From: Halopolyspora algeriensis
Lineage (GTDB): Bacteria; Actinomycetota; Actinomycetes; Mycobacteriales; Pseudonocardiaceae
DNA: 64,000 nucleotides
Direction: 5' to 3'
Assembly: GCF_003337235.1 (NCBI RefSeq)
Contig: NZ_QPJC01000012.1
Span: 98,743 to 162,742, forward strand
Part shown: positions 26,514 through 36,588 of the stretch, piece by piece
How the letters are laid out: the number at the start of each line of letters is the position of its first letter
Numbering within the stretch: position 1 is the stretch's first letter
Translations under genes and position numbers: made by a program
The notes under the pieces: model-generated
The model's database searches: none
What the model saw: the letters and a program-made list of their open reading frames with translations, nothing else
What the model was told of the DNA's origin: nothing

Positions 26514-27521
26514 GTGACCATCTCTGACTGGGACGGGGAACCGAATCGTGCCCGGCTGCACTGGGTCAGCGGCAAGGGCGGGGTGGGAAAGACCACGGCC
26601 GCCGCCGCGCTGGCACTTGCGCTGGCGACCGGAGGACGCAGGGTGCTGCTGGTCGAGGTGGAGGGCAGGCAGGGCATCGCCCAGCTCTTCGACACCGCAC
26701 CGCTGCCCTACTCCGAGGAATGGCTCGCGGCGGCACCCGGCGGCGGGGAACTGCGAGCGCTGGCCATCGACGCGGAACCGGCCCTGCTCGAGTACCTGGA
26801 CATGTTCTACAACCTCGGCTTCGCCGGTCGCACACTGCACCGGATGGGTGCGATCGAGTTCGCGACCACCCTGGCTCCGGGGCTGCGCGATGTCCTGTTC
26901 ACCGGCAAGATCAAGGAGTGCGTCGGGCGCACCGACGACCGTGGCCGCCACGTCTACGACGCTGTCGTGGTCGACGCGCCGCCGACCGGCAGGGTGGTCA
27001 AGTTCCTCGACGTGACCAAGGCCATGGCGGACCTGGCCAAGGTCGGGCCGATCCGCACCCAGAGCGAAGGGGTCGTGCGGCTGCTGCATTCCGGCGACAG
27101 CGTCGTGCACCTGGTCACCCTGCTCGAAGAGCTCCCGGTGCGGGAAGCGCTGGAGACCGTCGAGGAGCTCGACGCGGCCGACCTGCGCCCCGGAGCGATC
27201 CTGCTCAACCGGGTCCGGCCACCACGGCTGCCCACGCGATCGATCACCGCGGCCGCAGGCGGGCGCGTCGATGCCTCCCGCATCCGCGCCGGACTGGAGG
27301 CAGCCGGCCTGGACCGGGATGCCGGAGTGCTCGACGGCCTGGTCGCCGAGACCGTGGAGCACGCGACCCGCGCTCGCGCCGAGGACGAGGCACGCAAGCG
27401 GCTGGCCGCCACGGACCTGCCCTCGATCGCGCTGTCCGAGTTCACCGGCGGTATCGACGTGGCCGCCCTCTACGAACTCGCCGAAGAACTCACCGCACAC
27501 GGGATCGGAGGTGCACGATGA
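26514..27521 (+). CDS. ArsA-like anion-pump-type ATPase, first of pair
   Basis: 335 residues. Deviant Walker A motif G-K-G-G-V-G-K-T-T at ~20-28 and a Walker B-like V-V-V-D-A-P-P-T near 145 place it in the SIMIBI/ArsA-GET3 group. GTG at 26514 follows a T-T-A-C-G-C-T-like -10 closely, so translation may be leaderless. Its stop overlaps the next start (ATGA). Homologue of Rv3679, which works as a pair with Rv3680 in mycobacteria; that pair is linked to envelope and redox stress tolerance. Confidence 0.92.
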   Translation: MTISDWDGEPNRARLHWVSGKGGVGKTTAAAALALALATGGRRVLLVEVEGRQGIAQLFDTAPLPYSEEWLAAAPGGGELRALAIDAEPALLEYLDMFYNLGFAGRTLHRMGAIEFATTLAPGLRDVLFTGKIKECVGRTDDRGRHVYDAVVVDAPPTGRVVKFLDVTKAMADLAKVGPIRTQSEGVVRLLHSGDSVVHLVTLLEELPVREALETVEELDAADLRPGAILLNRVRPPRLPTRSITAAAGGRVDASRIRAGLEAAGLDRDAGVLDGLVAETVEHATRARAEDEARKRLAATDLPSIALSEFTGGIDVAALYELAEELTAHGIGGAR

Positions 27522-28660
27522 CCGAGCCTGCCGCGCGTCCCGATCCCCTGGACGTCGACGGATTCCTGGACGACCCCGCCAACCGGATCGTCGTGTGCTG
27601 CGGTTCGGGCGGCGTGGGCAAGACCACCACGGCCGCCGCACTCGCGATCCGTGCCGCCGAGCGCGGACGCAAGACCGTGGTGCTGACCATCGACCCCGCC
27701 AGGCGGCTGGCCCAGGCACTGGGCTTGCGCGAGCTGGACAACCAGCCGCGGCCGGTGGAGCTGGACGGCACGGACCCCGGAGCCGACCTCAGCGCGATGA
27801 TGCTGGACATGCGCCGGACGTTCGACGACATGGTGCTCGCACACGCCGGGCGGGAGCGCGCGCAGCAGATCCTGGACAACCCCTTCTACCAGACGATCTC
27901 CACGTCGTTCTCCGGCACGCAGGAGTACATGGCGATGGAACGTCTCGGGCAGCTCGCCGCCGAGGACGTCTGGGACCTGATCATCGTGGACACCCCACCG
28001 AGCCGGTCGGCCCTGGACTTCCTCGATGCTCCGCAACGGCTGTCCACGGTGCTCGACGGCCGCCTGATCCGGATGCTCTCCAGCCCCGCGCGGGCAGGCG
28101 GGAAGGGGCTGCGCAAGATCGTCGGGGCGGGCTTCGGGATGTTCTCCAAGGTCGTCTCCACGATCATCGGTGGCCAGTTGCTGGCCGACGCCTCGGCGTT
28201 CGTGCAGGCCTTCGATTCCACCTTCGGCGGTTTCCGGGAACGCGCCGACTACACCTACCGCCTGCTGCGCTCCCCGAACACGTCGTTTCTGGTGGTGGCC
28301 GCACCGGAACCGGACTCCCTGCGCGAGGCGTCCCACTTCGTCGAACGCCTCGCCGGGGATTCCATCCCGCTGGCCGGGCTGATCGCCAACCGCACCCACC
28401 CGGTGCTGGCCGACCTCCCCGCGGCGCGGGCCCTGTCGGCAGCCGAGGAACTCGAAGCGGCGGGCTCCTCCCCGCTGGCCGCAGCGGTGCTGCGGCTGCA
28501 CGCCGACCGGGTGGCGGTGGCCGAGCGGGAGAAGCGGCTGCTGGCCCGCTTCACCCGCGCCCACCCCGAGGTGCCCCTCGTCGACGTCCCGGCACTGTCC
28601 TCCGACGTGCACGACATGGAAGGGTTGCGGGAGATCGGTCATCGACTGGGGCAAGCCTGA
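27518..28660 (+). CDS. ArsA-like anion-pump-type ATPase, second of pair
   Basis: 380 residues. Walker [10 protein letters not shown] at ~30-38; I-I-V-D-T-P-P-S near 158 is the switch II region. A methionine/aromatic-rich stretch ([12 protein letters not shown]) at ~205-216 may bind a client or membrane. Homologue of Rv3680; coupled by ATGA to the first ATPase, suggesting a heterodimer. It converges on whiB4 with a 35-base gap. Confidence 0.92.
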   Translation: MTEPAARPDPLDVDGFLDDPANRIVVCCGSGGVGKTTTAAALAIRAAERGRKTVVLTIDPARRLAQALGLRELDNQPRPVELDGTDPGADLSAMMLDMRRTFDDMVLAHAGRERAQQILDNPFYQTISTSFSGTQEYMAMERLGQLAAEDVWDLIIVDTPPSRSALDFLDAPQRLSTVLDGRLIRMLSSPARAGGKGLRKIVGAGFGMFSKVVSTIIGGQLLADASAFVQAFDSTFGGFRERADYTYRLLRSPNTSFLVVAAPEPDSLREASHFVERLAGDSIPLAGLIANRTHPVLADLPAARALSAAEELEAAGSSPLAAAVLRLHADRVAVAEREKRLLARFTRAHPEVPLVDVPALSSDVHDMEGLREIGHRLGQA

Positions 28661-28695
28661 AAGGCCGCGCAAACGGCCTTGTCACGGCGGAGCGC

Positions 28696-28998
28696 TCAGC
28701 CCACCCGGTACCCGTCCGGCCGAACGGATTCCCGGCGGGCCGCTTCCAGCAGGGCACGCCAGTTGCGGACACCGGGACGCCTGCGCAGCAGAGCACGCCG
28801 CTCCCGTTCCGTCATACCGCCCCACACACCGAACTCGATCCCCTTGTCGAGCGCCTCGGCCAGGCATTCCGTACGGACCTGGCAACCGAAGCAGACCATG
28901 CGCGCCTTGCGCTGCTCGGCACCCCGCACGAACAACCGGTCCGGGCTCTCGTCACGGCAAGCGGCACGAACTCGCCAATCCCCCTGATCGGACCTCAC
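28696..28998 (-). CDS. whiB4: WhiB4-like iron-sulfur transcription factor
   Basis: 100 residues. The four cluster-binding cysteines are in A-A-C-R-D, M-V-C-F-G-C and T-E-C-L-A, followed by the WhiB turn F-G-V-W-G-G-M-T and a basic C-terminus (R-R-A-L-L-R-R-R). WhiB4 in mycobacteria is a redox sensor that controls antioxidant genes. GTG at 28998 with AAGGAG and GGGGGA upstream. It sits between the ATPase pair and divergent ponA2, as Rv3681c does. Confidence 0.93.
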   Translation of the reverse strand: MRSDQGDWRVRAACRDESPDRLFVRGAEQRKARMVCFGCQVRTECLAEALDKGIEFGVWGGMTERERRALLRRRPGVRNWRALLEAARRESVRPDGYRVG

Positions 28999-29243
28999 GT
29001 TCCCCCAGCTCCTTCCTGGATCGTCGGCGACCTTCTCCGTCCGGAGCCCCCGGCACCGGACGCCGGAACCACCCGATACGGGGAGATGGTTCCCGACTGT
29101 CGCCGAACGTGGACGCACTGTAGAGATGTCCGGTTCCATCGCCAACCGCCATTCGTGCGTTGGCCGGCTCACACTCATCCCATCGGGGGTTTCTTCGTCC
29201 GTGAAGGCCTGGCGCCTCCCCGCTCCGTCCTAGGGTTGGTCCT

Positions 29244-31655
29244 GTGCGAGTCCGGGATGGCCTGCTGAAGTTGTTCGGTCTGTGCGTGCTGGCCGGAGTC
29301 CTGGTGGCAGGCTTGCTTTTCCCCGCCGCGGGGGCACTCGGCGTCATCTCCAACCGCGCCGGCGACACCGTGAGCAACCTCTCCGCGAAGCTCGTGACCG
29401 AGCAGGCGCCGTTGGTGACCACGGTCACGGACCGAGCGGGCAACCCCATCGCGTACCTGTTCAAGCAGAACCGCACGCCTGTCACCTCCGACCAGATCGC
29501 CGACACGATGAAGGCCGCGATGGTGGCGATCGAGGACCAGCGGTTCTTCGAGCACGAGGGTGTGGATTGGCCGGGCACCGTGCGGGCCGCTCTCAGCAAC
29601 CAGTTCGCGGGGAAGATCACCCAGGGCGCCTCGACGATCACCCAGCAGTACGTGAAGAACTACCTGGTGCACGTGGCCGCCGCGGACAACCCGGTCGAGC
29701 AGGCCGAAGCCACGGAACAGACCATCGCGCGCAAGCTGCGCGAGATCCGCATCGCCCTGCAACTGGAGAAGCGGCTGAGCAAGGAGGAGATCCTCACCCG
29801 CTACCTCAACGTGGTGCCGTTCGGCAGCCGGACCTACGGGGTGGCCGCCGCCGCGCGGACGTACTTCGAAACCACGCCCGACAAGCTCACGATCCCCCAG
29901 GCCGCGCTCCTGGCCGGGATCGTCAACAAGCCCGGCGCGCTGAACCCGGTGACCCATCCCGAGGACGCGCTGTTCCGGCGCAACCTCGTCATCGACGCCA
30001 TGGCCCGCCAGCAGCGGATCACCCCGGAGGCGGCGCAGAAGGCGCGGGAAGCGCCGCTGGGCATCGTGCAGCCGCTCAACAGCCTGCCGAACGGCTGTGT
30101 CGGTGCGGGTCCCGAGAACGGGTTCTTCTGCAAGTACGTGATCGAGTACCTGGAACGGGCCGGCTTCTCCAGGGAGCAGCTCGAGCGCGGTGGTTACACC
30201 ATCCGCACCACGCTGGACCAGAAGATCACGGCAGCAGCGCACAAATCAGCGCAGGAGCAGGTCCCACCCAAGGAGAGCGAAGGCATCACCAATGTGATGA
30301 CGGTGGTCGAACCGGGCACGAAGAAACACGCGGTCCGGGCGCTGGTGACCAACCGGAACTTCGGTTTCGACAAGAGCAAGGGCGAGACCGCCTACGCCTG
30401 GCCGAGCTCGATGATTCCCCAGGGTGCGGGGTCGGTGTACAAGACGTTCGTCGCCGCCGCGGCCCTGGAGGAGGGGATGGGGATCAACAACGTCATCCCC
30501 TCCCCGGCCAGCTACACCTCACGGGTGTACACGAACGGCAGAGACCCGTACACGGTGAGCAACGCCGAGGGCGTCGATGCCGGGCCCCGGACACTGCAGA
30601 TGGCCCTGGCCACCTCCCCGAACACGGCGTTCGTCGCCCTGCAGGAACGGGTCGGTCTCGACAACACGGTGGACATGGCCGCGCGCCTGGGGATGCGCAA
30701 GACCCTGCTCCGCAGCGACTTCGGCGGCCAGCCGCTGAGTCCGGCCGGAGACGAGCTCTCCCAGGCCGAGACGATCAAGCAGAACAACTTCGGCCCGTTC
30801 ACGCTCGGGTTCACGCCGACCAGCCCGCTGGAACTGGCCAACGTCTCCGCCACGATCAGCAGTGGCGGGGTGTGGTGCCCACCCACGCCGATCAAGAGCA
30901 TCGTTGACCGGCACGGCAACCCGGTCTCGATCACGGAGTCACCGTGCGAGCAGGCCGTGGACGAGGAACTGGCCAACGCCCTGTTCGTCGGCATGAGCAA
31001 GGACACCACCGACGGCACCGCCGTCGCCGCGGCCAAGGACGCGGACTGGACCCGGAAGGTGGCGGCCAAGACCGGAACGACCGAAAGCTACGAGTCCGCC
31101 GCGTTCATCGGTGCGACCGCGCACCTCGCCGGATCGGTGCTGACCTTCGCCCACGGGCCCGGACAGCAGGGCATCTGTCTCGGCAACCCCCCGCGGTTGT
31201 GCGGCGGCGGCAACATCTACGGCGGCACGATCCCCGCACACACCTGGATGGGCGCGATGAAACCCGTCCACGAGGGGCTGCCGACCGTCCCGCTGCCCCC
31301 CGTGACACCGCGCTACGCCGACGGCGGTTCCGACTCGGAGGTCCCCAACGTCGTCGGTATGAACGCCAAGCAGGCGACGAAGAAGCTGCGCGACGCCGGA
31401 TACAAGATCAACAGGCAGTCGGTGAGCAGCTCGCGCTCCCGGGGACTCGTGATCAGCCAGAGCCCGCGCGGTTCCGTCCCTCAGGGCAAGGCCATCACGA
31501 TCTCGGTGAGTACCGGCTACATCCCGCCGCCGCAGACCCACACGAGGAAACCGTCACCCGAGCAGGCCCGGCCGCCGCAGGACACGTCCCGGAAGCCTCC
31601 GAGTGGGCAGTCCCCGGCTCCGTCCCCGTCCACATCGCCCACACCCGGCGGGTGA
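29244..31655 (+). CDS. ponA2: Bifunctional class A penicillin-binding protein
   Basis: 803 residues. One N-terminal membrane anchor (~8-33), then a glycosyltransferase-51 domain with I-E-D-Q-R-F-F-E-H-E-G (~95) and Q-G-A-S-T-I-T-Q-Q-Y. A transpeptidase domain follows: S-V-Y-K (~396), S-P-N and K-T-G-T-T (~608). One PASTA domain is at ~690-755, and a Pro/Ser-rich tail ends the protein. It polymerises and cross-links peptidoglycan. The GTG follows TAGGGT by seven bases, so translation is probably leaderless. Equivalent of Rv3682. Confidence 0.95.
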   Translation: MRVRDGLLKLFGLCVLAGVLVAGLLFPAAGALGVISNRAGDTVSNLSAKLVTEQAPLVTTVTDRAGNPIAYLFKQNRTPVTSDQIADTMKAAMVAIEDQRFFEHEGVDWPGTVRAALSNQFAGKITQGASTITQQYVKNYLVHVAAADNPVEQAEATEQTIARKLREIRIALQLEKRLSKEEILTRYLNVVPFGSRTYGVAAAARTYFETTPDKLTIPQAALLAGIVNKPGALNPVTHPEDALFRRNLVIDAMARQQRITPEAAQKAREAPLGIVQPLNSLPNGCVGAGPENGFFCKYVIEYLERAGFSREQLERGGYTIRTTLDQKITAAAHKSAQEQVPPKESEGITNVMTVVEPGTKKHAVRALVTNRNFGFDKSKGETAYAWPSSMIPQGAGSVYKTFVAAAALEEGMGINNVIPSPASYTSRVYTNGRDPYTVSNAEGVDAGPRTLQMALATSPNTAFVALQERVGLDNTVDMAARLGMRKTLLRSDFGGQPLSPAGDELSQAETIKQNNFGPFTLGFTPTSPLELANVSATISSGGVWCPPTPIKSIVDRHGNPVSITESPCEQAVDEELANALFVGMSKDTTDGTAVAAAKDADWTRKVAAKTGTTESYESAAFIGATAHLAGSVLTFAHGPGQQGICLGNPPRLCGGGNIYGGTIPAHTWMGAMKPVHEGLPTVPLPPVTPRYADGGSDSEVPNVVGMNAKQATKKLRDAGYKINRQSVSSSRSRGLVISQSPRGSVPQGKAITISVSTGYIPPPQTHTRKPSPEQARPPQDTSRKPPSGQSPAPSPSTSPTPGG

Positions 31656-31721
31656 GGGCGGCTACCGGCCCGAGAGCGGCAGACAGCGCCTGCCTGCACT
31701 GCTTGCCTACACTCGACTGCT

Positions 31722-32507
31722 GTGACGAGCACGCATTCCGGCACGCGAAGCGTGCAGGCCCGGTACCGACTGCTGGATGTCCGCGCCGTCGAGCGGATCA
31801 CCCCGCGCATGGTGCGAGTGACCCTGGGCGGTGAGGAATTGGCGGACTTCACCGACAAGGGAACCGACCAGCGGATCAAGCTGTGCCTGCCGGAACCGGG
31901 TCGCCCGGCCCCGCTGGGCCGGACCCGCGCGGAAGTGTTCGCGCTCCCTCGCGAACAGCAGCCACGCCAGCGCACCTACACGGTCCGCCATGTCGACGCG
32001 CATCGCCGGGAGCTGATGGTCGACCTGGTACTGCACGACCACATCGGTCCGGGGGCGAGCTGGGCGGCGAACGTACGGCCCGGCGACCGGATCGTCACGG
32101 TCGGCCCGAGCCCGTCGTACCAACCGAGTCCGGAAGCGAACCCACTGGTCCTCGCGGGTGACGAGACCGCCCTGCCCGCCATCTCGGCGATCGTGGAGCA
32201 ACTTCCCCGTGCCACACCCGTGCGCGTGTTCGTCGAGATCGCCGACGGCGAAGAGCAGCAGGAGATCGCCACCGTCGCCGATGTCGAGTGGACCTGGCTG
32301 CACCGTGACGGGATACCGGCAGGCCGGTCGAGCCTGCTCACCGAAGCCGTCCGCACAGCCGAGCTCGGGACGCACCCGCACGTGTGGATCGGTGCGGAAT
32401 CCGACACGGTTCGCGAGCTGCGCGCACACTTCCAGGATGTACTGGGGTGGCAGCGTCGGCGGGTGTACGCGCTGGCTTACTGGCGCCGTGACCGCGCCGA
32501 GCGCTGA
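31722..32507 (+). CDS. Siderophore-interacting protein (FAD/NAD(P) ferric reductase)
   Basis: 261 residues. FAD-binding motif R-T-Y-T-V-R-H at ~84-90 and a C-terminal SIP domain ending in R-R-V-Y-A-L-A-Y-W. It would reduce ferric siderophores in the cytoplasm to release iron. GTG at 31722 lies ten bases after a TACACT -10-like box, which suggests leaderless translation. No siderophore transport genes are adjacent. It is an insertion relative to M. tuberculosis between ponA2 and the phosphoesterase. Confidence 0.9.
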   Translation: MTSTHSGTRSVQARYRLLDVRAVERITPRMVRVTLGGEELADFTDKGTDQRIKLCLPEPGRPAPLGRTRAEVFALPREQQPRQRTYTVRHVDAHRRELMVDLVLHDHIGPGASWAANVRPGDRIVTVGPSPSYQPSPEANPLVLAGDETALPAISAIVEQLPRATPVRVFVEIADGEEQQEIATVADVEWTWLHRDGIPAGRSSLLTEAVRTAELGTHPHVWIGAESDTVRELRAHFQDVLGWQRRRVYALAYWRRDRAER

Positions 32508-32606
32508 CCCATCGCGCTAAACCGTATCGCTCAGCACCCGGCTTCGAACCCGCTCTTTCGCTCACGTGATCAGCGTGGGCAGGATGCGCAGGTCCGAGGC
32601 AGGTTC

Positions 32607-33077
32607 TCAGCCCGCGAGTTCGGCCTTGACCGCCGCCGCGACCCGACCGCCCTCGGCGCGGCCGGCCACCTTCGCGTTCGCGACCTTCATGACCTGCCCC
32701 ATCTGCTTCGGACCGGGCTGCTCGCCGAGATCGGCTGCGACCTCGGACACCGCCGCCCGTACGAGCTCGCCCAGTTCCTCCTCGCCGAGCTGGGCGGGAA
32801 GGTAGCGGCGCAAGACCTCGCCCTCCGACCGCTCGGCCGCGGCCTGCTCCGGACGGCCCGCGGTGTCGAACGCGGCCGCCGACTCCTCGCGTTTCTTGGC
32901 CTCCTTGGACAGGACGCGCTGCACTTCCTCGTCGGTGAGTTCCCGCGCCTGCTTGCCTGCGACTTCCTCCGTACCGACGGCGGACAGCGCCATCCGCAGA
33001 ACGCCGGTGGCGACGGTATCGCGTTCCTTGATCGCCGCGGTCAGGTCCGCCCGCAGCTTTTCCTTCAGTTCGGCCAT
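32607..33077 (-). CDS. GatB/YqeY domain protein
   Basis: 156 residues, two-domain helical protein (E-L-K-E-K-L-R-A-D-L near the start; M-G-Q-V-M-K-V-A-N-A-K-V-A-G-R near the end). The C-terminal domain resembles the tail of GatB, which recognises tRNA for amidation, but free-standing YqeY proteins have no settled function. ATG at 33077. Divergent from the metallophosphoesterase with 96 bases between. Confidence 0.9.
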   Translation of the reverse strand: MAELKEKLRADLTAAIKERDTVATGVLRMALSAVGTEEVAGKQARELTDEEVQRVLSKEAKKREESAAAFDTAGRPEQAAAERSEGEVLRRYLPAQLGEEELGELVRAAVSEVAADLGEQPGPKQMGQVMKVANAKVAGRAEGGRVAAAVKAELAG

Positions 33078-33173
33078 GGCTCGATTATCCCGCCCGTCAC
33101 CGCCGGTGCTCCACGCGAGGTCGATCTCGGGGGAGACAGTGCCTGCCCCGCGAATCACCGTAGAGTGGACGGT

Positions 33174-34136
33174 GTGAACACGCTCGGTCGGACCCTGCTT
33201 GCCACCGGTGCATTCGGCGCCGCCACACTCGCCTACTCGGCCGGGGTCGAGCGCAGGCACTGGACGTTGCGGCGCGCCACGCTGCCGGTGCTCGGCGAAA
33301 GCAGTCGCGAGCTGCGGGTGTTGCACATCTCGGACCTGCACATGACGCCGAACCAGCGCTCGAAGCAGCGCTGGGTGGCCGCCCTCGACGAGCTCGAACC
33401 CGACCTGGTCGTCAACACCGGCGACAATCTCGCCCACCCGCAGGCAGTACCGGCCGTGCTGCGTGCCCTGGGCCCGCTGCTGGACCGGCCCGGAGTGTTC
33501 GTCTTCGGCAGCAACGACTACTACGCACCGAAACCGAAGAATCCCGCCCGCTACCTGCTGCCCTCCGCCCGGATGAAGCGCATCCGCGGCGCTCGGCTGC
33601 CGTGGGGCGATCTCCGTGCGGCGATGACCGAGCGCGGCTGGCAGGACCTCACCCATCAGCGCCACGAGCTCACGGTGTCCGGAATCACCGTGCACGCCGC
33701 GGGGGTGGACGACCCGCACCTCAAACGCGATCGCTATTCGCGGATCGCGGGTGCCGTTCCCGAGGGCGCCCAACTCGGCCTCGGGGTGACGCACTCGCCC
33801 GAGCCACGGGTTCTGGACGCATTCGCCGAGGACGGATACGACCTGGTCATGGCCGGCCACACGCACGGCGGCCAGCTGCGCGTACCGGGCTACGGTGCGA
33901 TCGTCACCAACTGCGAGCTGGATCGCTCGCGAGCGCGTGGCGCCTCGACGTGGGGGCATCACATGCGGTTGCACGTCTCGGCCGGGCTGGGGACCTCGCC
34001 GTACGCCCCCTTCCGGTTCGCCTGCCCGCCGGAGGCAACCCTGTTGACGCTGGTTCCGCGCTCGCAGGAAGCGCCACAGCAGCATGCGGACGCAGTCGGT
34101 GGGCCCCGTTTCGGGACGGACACGAACGTCCGATAG
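33174..34136 (+). CDS. Calcineurin-type metallophosphoesterase
   Basis: 320 residues. Metal ligands are visible in I-S-D-L-H-M, N-T-G-D-N, G-S-N-D-Y-Y and G-H-T-H-G-G-Q. A hydrophobic N-terminus (T-L-L-A-T-G-A-F-G-A-A-T-L-A) may be a membrane anchor. GTG at 33174 lies seven bases after a TAGAGT -10 box and is probably leaderless; an in-frame GTG at 33165 overlaps the box. Equivalent of Rv3683 and the last gene of the conserved block. UDP-diacylglucosamine or phosphodiester substrates are possible. Confidence 0.9.
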   Translation: MNTLGRTLLATGAFGAATLAYSAGVERRHWTLRRATLPVLGESSRELRVLHISDLHMTPNQRSKQRWVAALDELEPDLVVNTGDNLAHPQAVPAVLRALGPLLDRPGVFVFGSNDYYAPKPKNPARYLLPSARMKRIRGARLPWGDLRAAMTERGWQDLTHQRHELTVSGITVHAAGVDDPHLKRDRYSRIAGAVPEGAQLGLGVTHSPEPRVLDAFAEDGYDLVMAGHTHGGQLRVPGYGAIVTNCELDRSRARGASTWGHHMRLHVSAGLGTSPYAPFRFACPPEATLLTLVPRSQEAPQQHADAVGGPRFGTDTNVR

Positions 34137-34182
34137 ACTTTGCCGCGACGGTGAGCAAGCACCCGATACACCGTCTTTGCTC

Positions 34183-34256
34183 CGGGGTGTAGCGCAGTTT
34201 GGGAGCGCGCCTCGTTCGGGTCGAGGAGGTCGTGGGTTCAAATCCCGCCACCCCGA
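34183..34256 (+). tRNA. tRNA-Pro (anticodon CGG)
   Basis: Cloverleaf visible: acceptor CGGGGTG/CACCCCG, D-arm around AGCGCAGTTTGGGAGCGC, anticodon stem CCTCG/CGAGG with loop TTCGGGT (anticodon CGG), T-arm GTGGGTTCAAATCCCGC. The discriminator A follows and CCA is not encoded. A strong hairpin starts six bases downstream. No integrase or second copy of the 3' end, so it is not acting as an integration site in this window. Confidence 0.97.
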
Positions 34257-34261
34257 CAGGA

Positions 34262-34304
34262 AAGGGCCTGGCCACAGCCTCAGCAGGGTTGTGGCCAGGC
34301 CCTT
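34262..34304 (+). terminator. Hairpin terminator after tRNA-Pro
   Basis: AAGGGCCTGGCCACA pairs perfectly over 15 bases with TGTGGCCAGGCCCTT, loop of 13. Confidence 0.88.
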
Positions 34305-34355
34305 GAATCACCCCGTGCTCGCTCCGGCTCCCGGGATCGGGCAGGATCGGTACTC

Positions 34356-36200
34356 GTGAGCACCTATCCCAGCGCGACGGTCCCGAAGACGCTGTTCGAC
34401 GATCCGGAGAAGGAAGCACGCTGGCGGGCACGTTTCAGCGCCCCGCGGGTGTCGGTACCGGACTGGGCACGCGACGCACCACAACGCAGCCTGTACGTGT
34501 CGAACGTCAGCGGCACCTGGGAGCTCTACGCGTGGGATCGCTCCACCGGCACCCATCGGCAGGTCACCGATCGTCCGAACGGCACGTTCCACGGCACCCT
34601 GCCCGCCGACGGCGAGCGGGTCTGGTGGTTCGACGACACCGACGGTGACGAGTTCGGAAGCTGGGTCAGCGAGCCGTTCGGCGCGCACGACACGCGCCCC
34701 GAGCAGGCCCTGCCCGGCACTCACCCCGGGTACCCGGCAGGGCTGGAGCTGGGTGCTCGGGTGATCGCGGCGGGCATGTCCACCGACGACGGTGTGACCG
34801 TGTGGGTCGCGCGCGACGGCGGCACTCCGGAGGTCGTCTACCAGCACGAGCAGGACGGCGGACTGGCCACGCTTTCCCGGGACGAGAGCCTGCTGGTGAT
34901 CGCGCATTCCGAGCACGGCGACAGCAGGCACCCCGCGCTGCGGGTGCTGCGCGTGGCGGACGGGTCCACGGTCGTCGAGAAGTGGGACGGCCCGGGCAAG
35001 GGGCTGGCCGCGCTGGACTTCGCGCCGATAGCGGGAGATCCACGGTTGCTGGTCCTGCATGAACGTCGCGGGCGGGAAGAACCGTTGATCTGGGATGTCG
35101 AGACCGACACCGAAACCGAACTCGACCTGGGTCTACCGGGTGAGGTCGATGCCGACTGGTACCCGGACGGGCGAGCACTGCTGATCACCCACACCCATCG
35201 GGCGCGGACCACGATGCATCGCTACGACCTCGACTCCGGCACCGTGACCGCGTTGTCGACGCCGGTCGGTACCGTCGGCACCGCCTCGGTCCGGCCGGAT
35301 CACGCCGTGGAGTACTCGTGGTCGTCGGCGGCCGAGCCCGGTCTCGTGCGCACCCTGTCCCCGCGCGGTGACGACCGCGTACTGCTCACTCCGGGGGAGA
35401 ACCGTGCCCCCGAATCGTTGCCGGTCGACGATGCCTTCATCGAGGTGCCCCACGGGCCGAACGACACCGTGCACGCCCTGATCGCGCGACCCGCCGACGC
35501 GGGCCACGGCCCGCTTCCGACGGTGTTCAACCTGCACGGTGGCCCGCACGCCGCCGACGAGGACCGCTTCTCCTCCTATCGCGCGGCATGGCTGGATGCG
35601 GGTTTTGCCGTGGTGGAGGTCAACTACCGGGGATCGACGGGCTACGGCTCGCAGTGGCGGGACGCGATCGAGGGCCGCCCCGGCCTGACCGAACTGGCCG
35701 ACGTCGCGCACGTACAGGACTGGGCGATCGAGCAGGGTCTGACCACTCCGGCCCTCAGCGTGGTGGCGGGTGCTTCGTGGGGGGGCTACCTGACGCTGCT
35801 GGCACTGGGCACGCAGCCGGATCGGTGGGCCGGTGGTGTCGCGGGCGTACCGGTCGCCGACTACGTGTCGGCCTATGCCGACGAGATGGAACCACTGCGT
35901 GCCTTCGACCGCGCCATGTTCGGCGGAGCACCGGAACAGGTGCCCGAGGTCTATCGGAAGTGCTCGCCGATCACCTACGTCGACCAGGTACGCGCGCCGC
36001 TGCTGGTGCTGGCGGGCGACAACGATCCGCGCTGCCCGATCCGCCAGATCCTGAACTACCTGGACCGGCTGCAGCAGCGGGAAATGCCGTTCGAGTTCTA
36101 CCGCTACGACGCCGGGCACGGCTCGTTGGTGATCGCCGAGACGCTCGATCAAGTCGCCACGGAGATCCACTTCGCTCGTCGCGCCGTCGGGATGTCCTGA
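34356..36200 (+). CDS. S9 family peptidase (prolyl-oligopeptidase type)
   Basis: 614 residues. The N-terminal ~370 residues form the beta-propeller (repeated W-x-W and G-T motifs such as W-E-L-Y-A-W-D). The C-terminal alpha/beta hydrolase carries the triad: Ser in G-A-S-W-G-G-Y, Asp in G-D-N-D-P-R-C and His in D-A-G-H-G-S. H-G-G-P-H supplies the oxyanion hole. GTG at 34356. Cytoplasmic (no signal peptide). It cleaves small peptides, probably dipeptidyl- or acyl-peptides; a 10-bp hairpin follows. Confidence 0.92.
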   Translation: MSTYPSATVPKTLFDDPEKEARWRARFSAPRVSVPDWARDAPQRSLYVSNVSGTWELYAWDRSTGTHRQVTDRPNGTFHGTLPADGERVWWFDDTDGDEFGSWVSEPFGAHDTRPEQALPGTHPGYPAGLELGARVIAAGMSTDDGVTVWVARDGGTPEVVYQHEQDGGLATLSRDESLLVIAHSEHGDSRHPALRVLRVADGSTVVEKWDGPGKGLAALDFAPIAGDPRLLVLHERRGREEPLIWDVETDTETELDLGLPGEVDADWYPDGRALLITHTHRARTTMHRYDLDSGTVTALSTPVGTVGTASVRPDHAVEYSWSSAAEPGLVRTLSPRGDDRVLLTPGENRAPESLPVDDAFIEVPHGPNDTVHALIARPADAGHGPLPTVFNLHGGPHAADEDRFSSYRAAWLDAGFAVVEVNYRGSTGYGSQWRDAIEGRPGLTELADVAHVQDWAIEQGLTTPALSVVAGASWGGYLTLLALGTQPDRWAGGVAGVPVADYVSAYADEMEPLRAFDRAMFGGAPEQVPEVYRKCSPITYVDQVRAPLLVLAGDNDPRCPIRQILNYLDRLQQREMPFEFYRYDAGHGSLVIAETLDQVATEIHFARRAVGMS

Positions 36201-36206
36201 CGGTCG

Positions 36207-36238
36207 GAACGGGTCCGGCGACTCCGCAGGACCCGTTC
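36207..36238. terminator. Hairpin between S9 peptidase and convergent gene
   Basis: GAACGGGTCC pairs with GGACCCGTTC, loop of 12, seven bases after the peptidase stop; also 21 bases beyond the stop of the convergent 98-residue gene. Confidence 0.75.
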
Positions 36239-36259
36239 ACTCGGCCCTGCAGGCTCCTG

Positions 36260-36556
36260 CTACAAAGCTTCCTCGCGCCGGACATCCAGGTTGTGGAACC
36301 GGGGTTCCCCGTCGCAGATCCGCCGCATCTTGCGTGCGATCTCGTTGGTCTCGGGCAGCTCGGAGTTGCGCATGGCCTCCTCGTACGAGGGGAACTCGAC
36401 GATCTCGACGTAGCCTCCGGGATCGTCCCTGTCGGCGGTGACCATGATCCGAGTCGCGGTCCGCTTGCCGTTGGTGGCCGCAGCCCACTCGTCCATGATC
36501 CGGTCGGCCTCGTCGGCCTGCTCGGTGTGATATTCGATCAACTGCACGAATCGCAT
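36260..36556 (-). CDS. Ferredoxin-fold (ABM-like) hypothetical protein
   Basis: 98 residues. Pattern M-R-F-V-Q-L-I-E-Y-H-T, R-I-M-V-T-A-D-R-D and Y-V-E-I-V-E-F-P-S-Y-E-E-A-M fits a dimeric alpha/beta-barrel monomer of the antibiotic-biosynthesis-monooxygenase type. ATG at 36556. Last gene of a minus-strand run with DUF1059 and a Crp-like regulator. Function unknown. Confidence 0.7.
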   Translation of the reverse strand: MRFVQLIEYHTEQADEADRIMDEWAAATNGKRTATRIMVTADRDDPGGYVEIVEFPSYEEAMRNSELPETNEIARKMRRICDGEPRFHNLDVRREEAL

Positions 36557-36588
36557 GTTCTGTGCTCCTTGTGTCGTACCGTTGCCGG

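Noticed and set aside
34183-34256. Integration site at tRNA-Pro
   Set aside because: No integrase, no repeated tRNA 3' end and no mobile gene set next to it.
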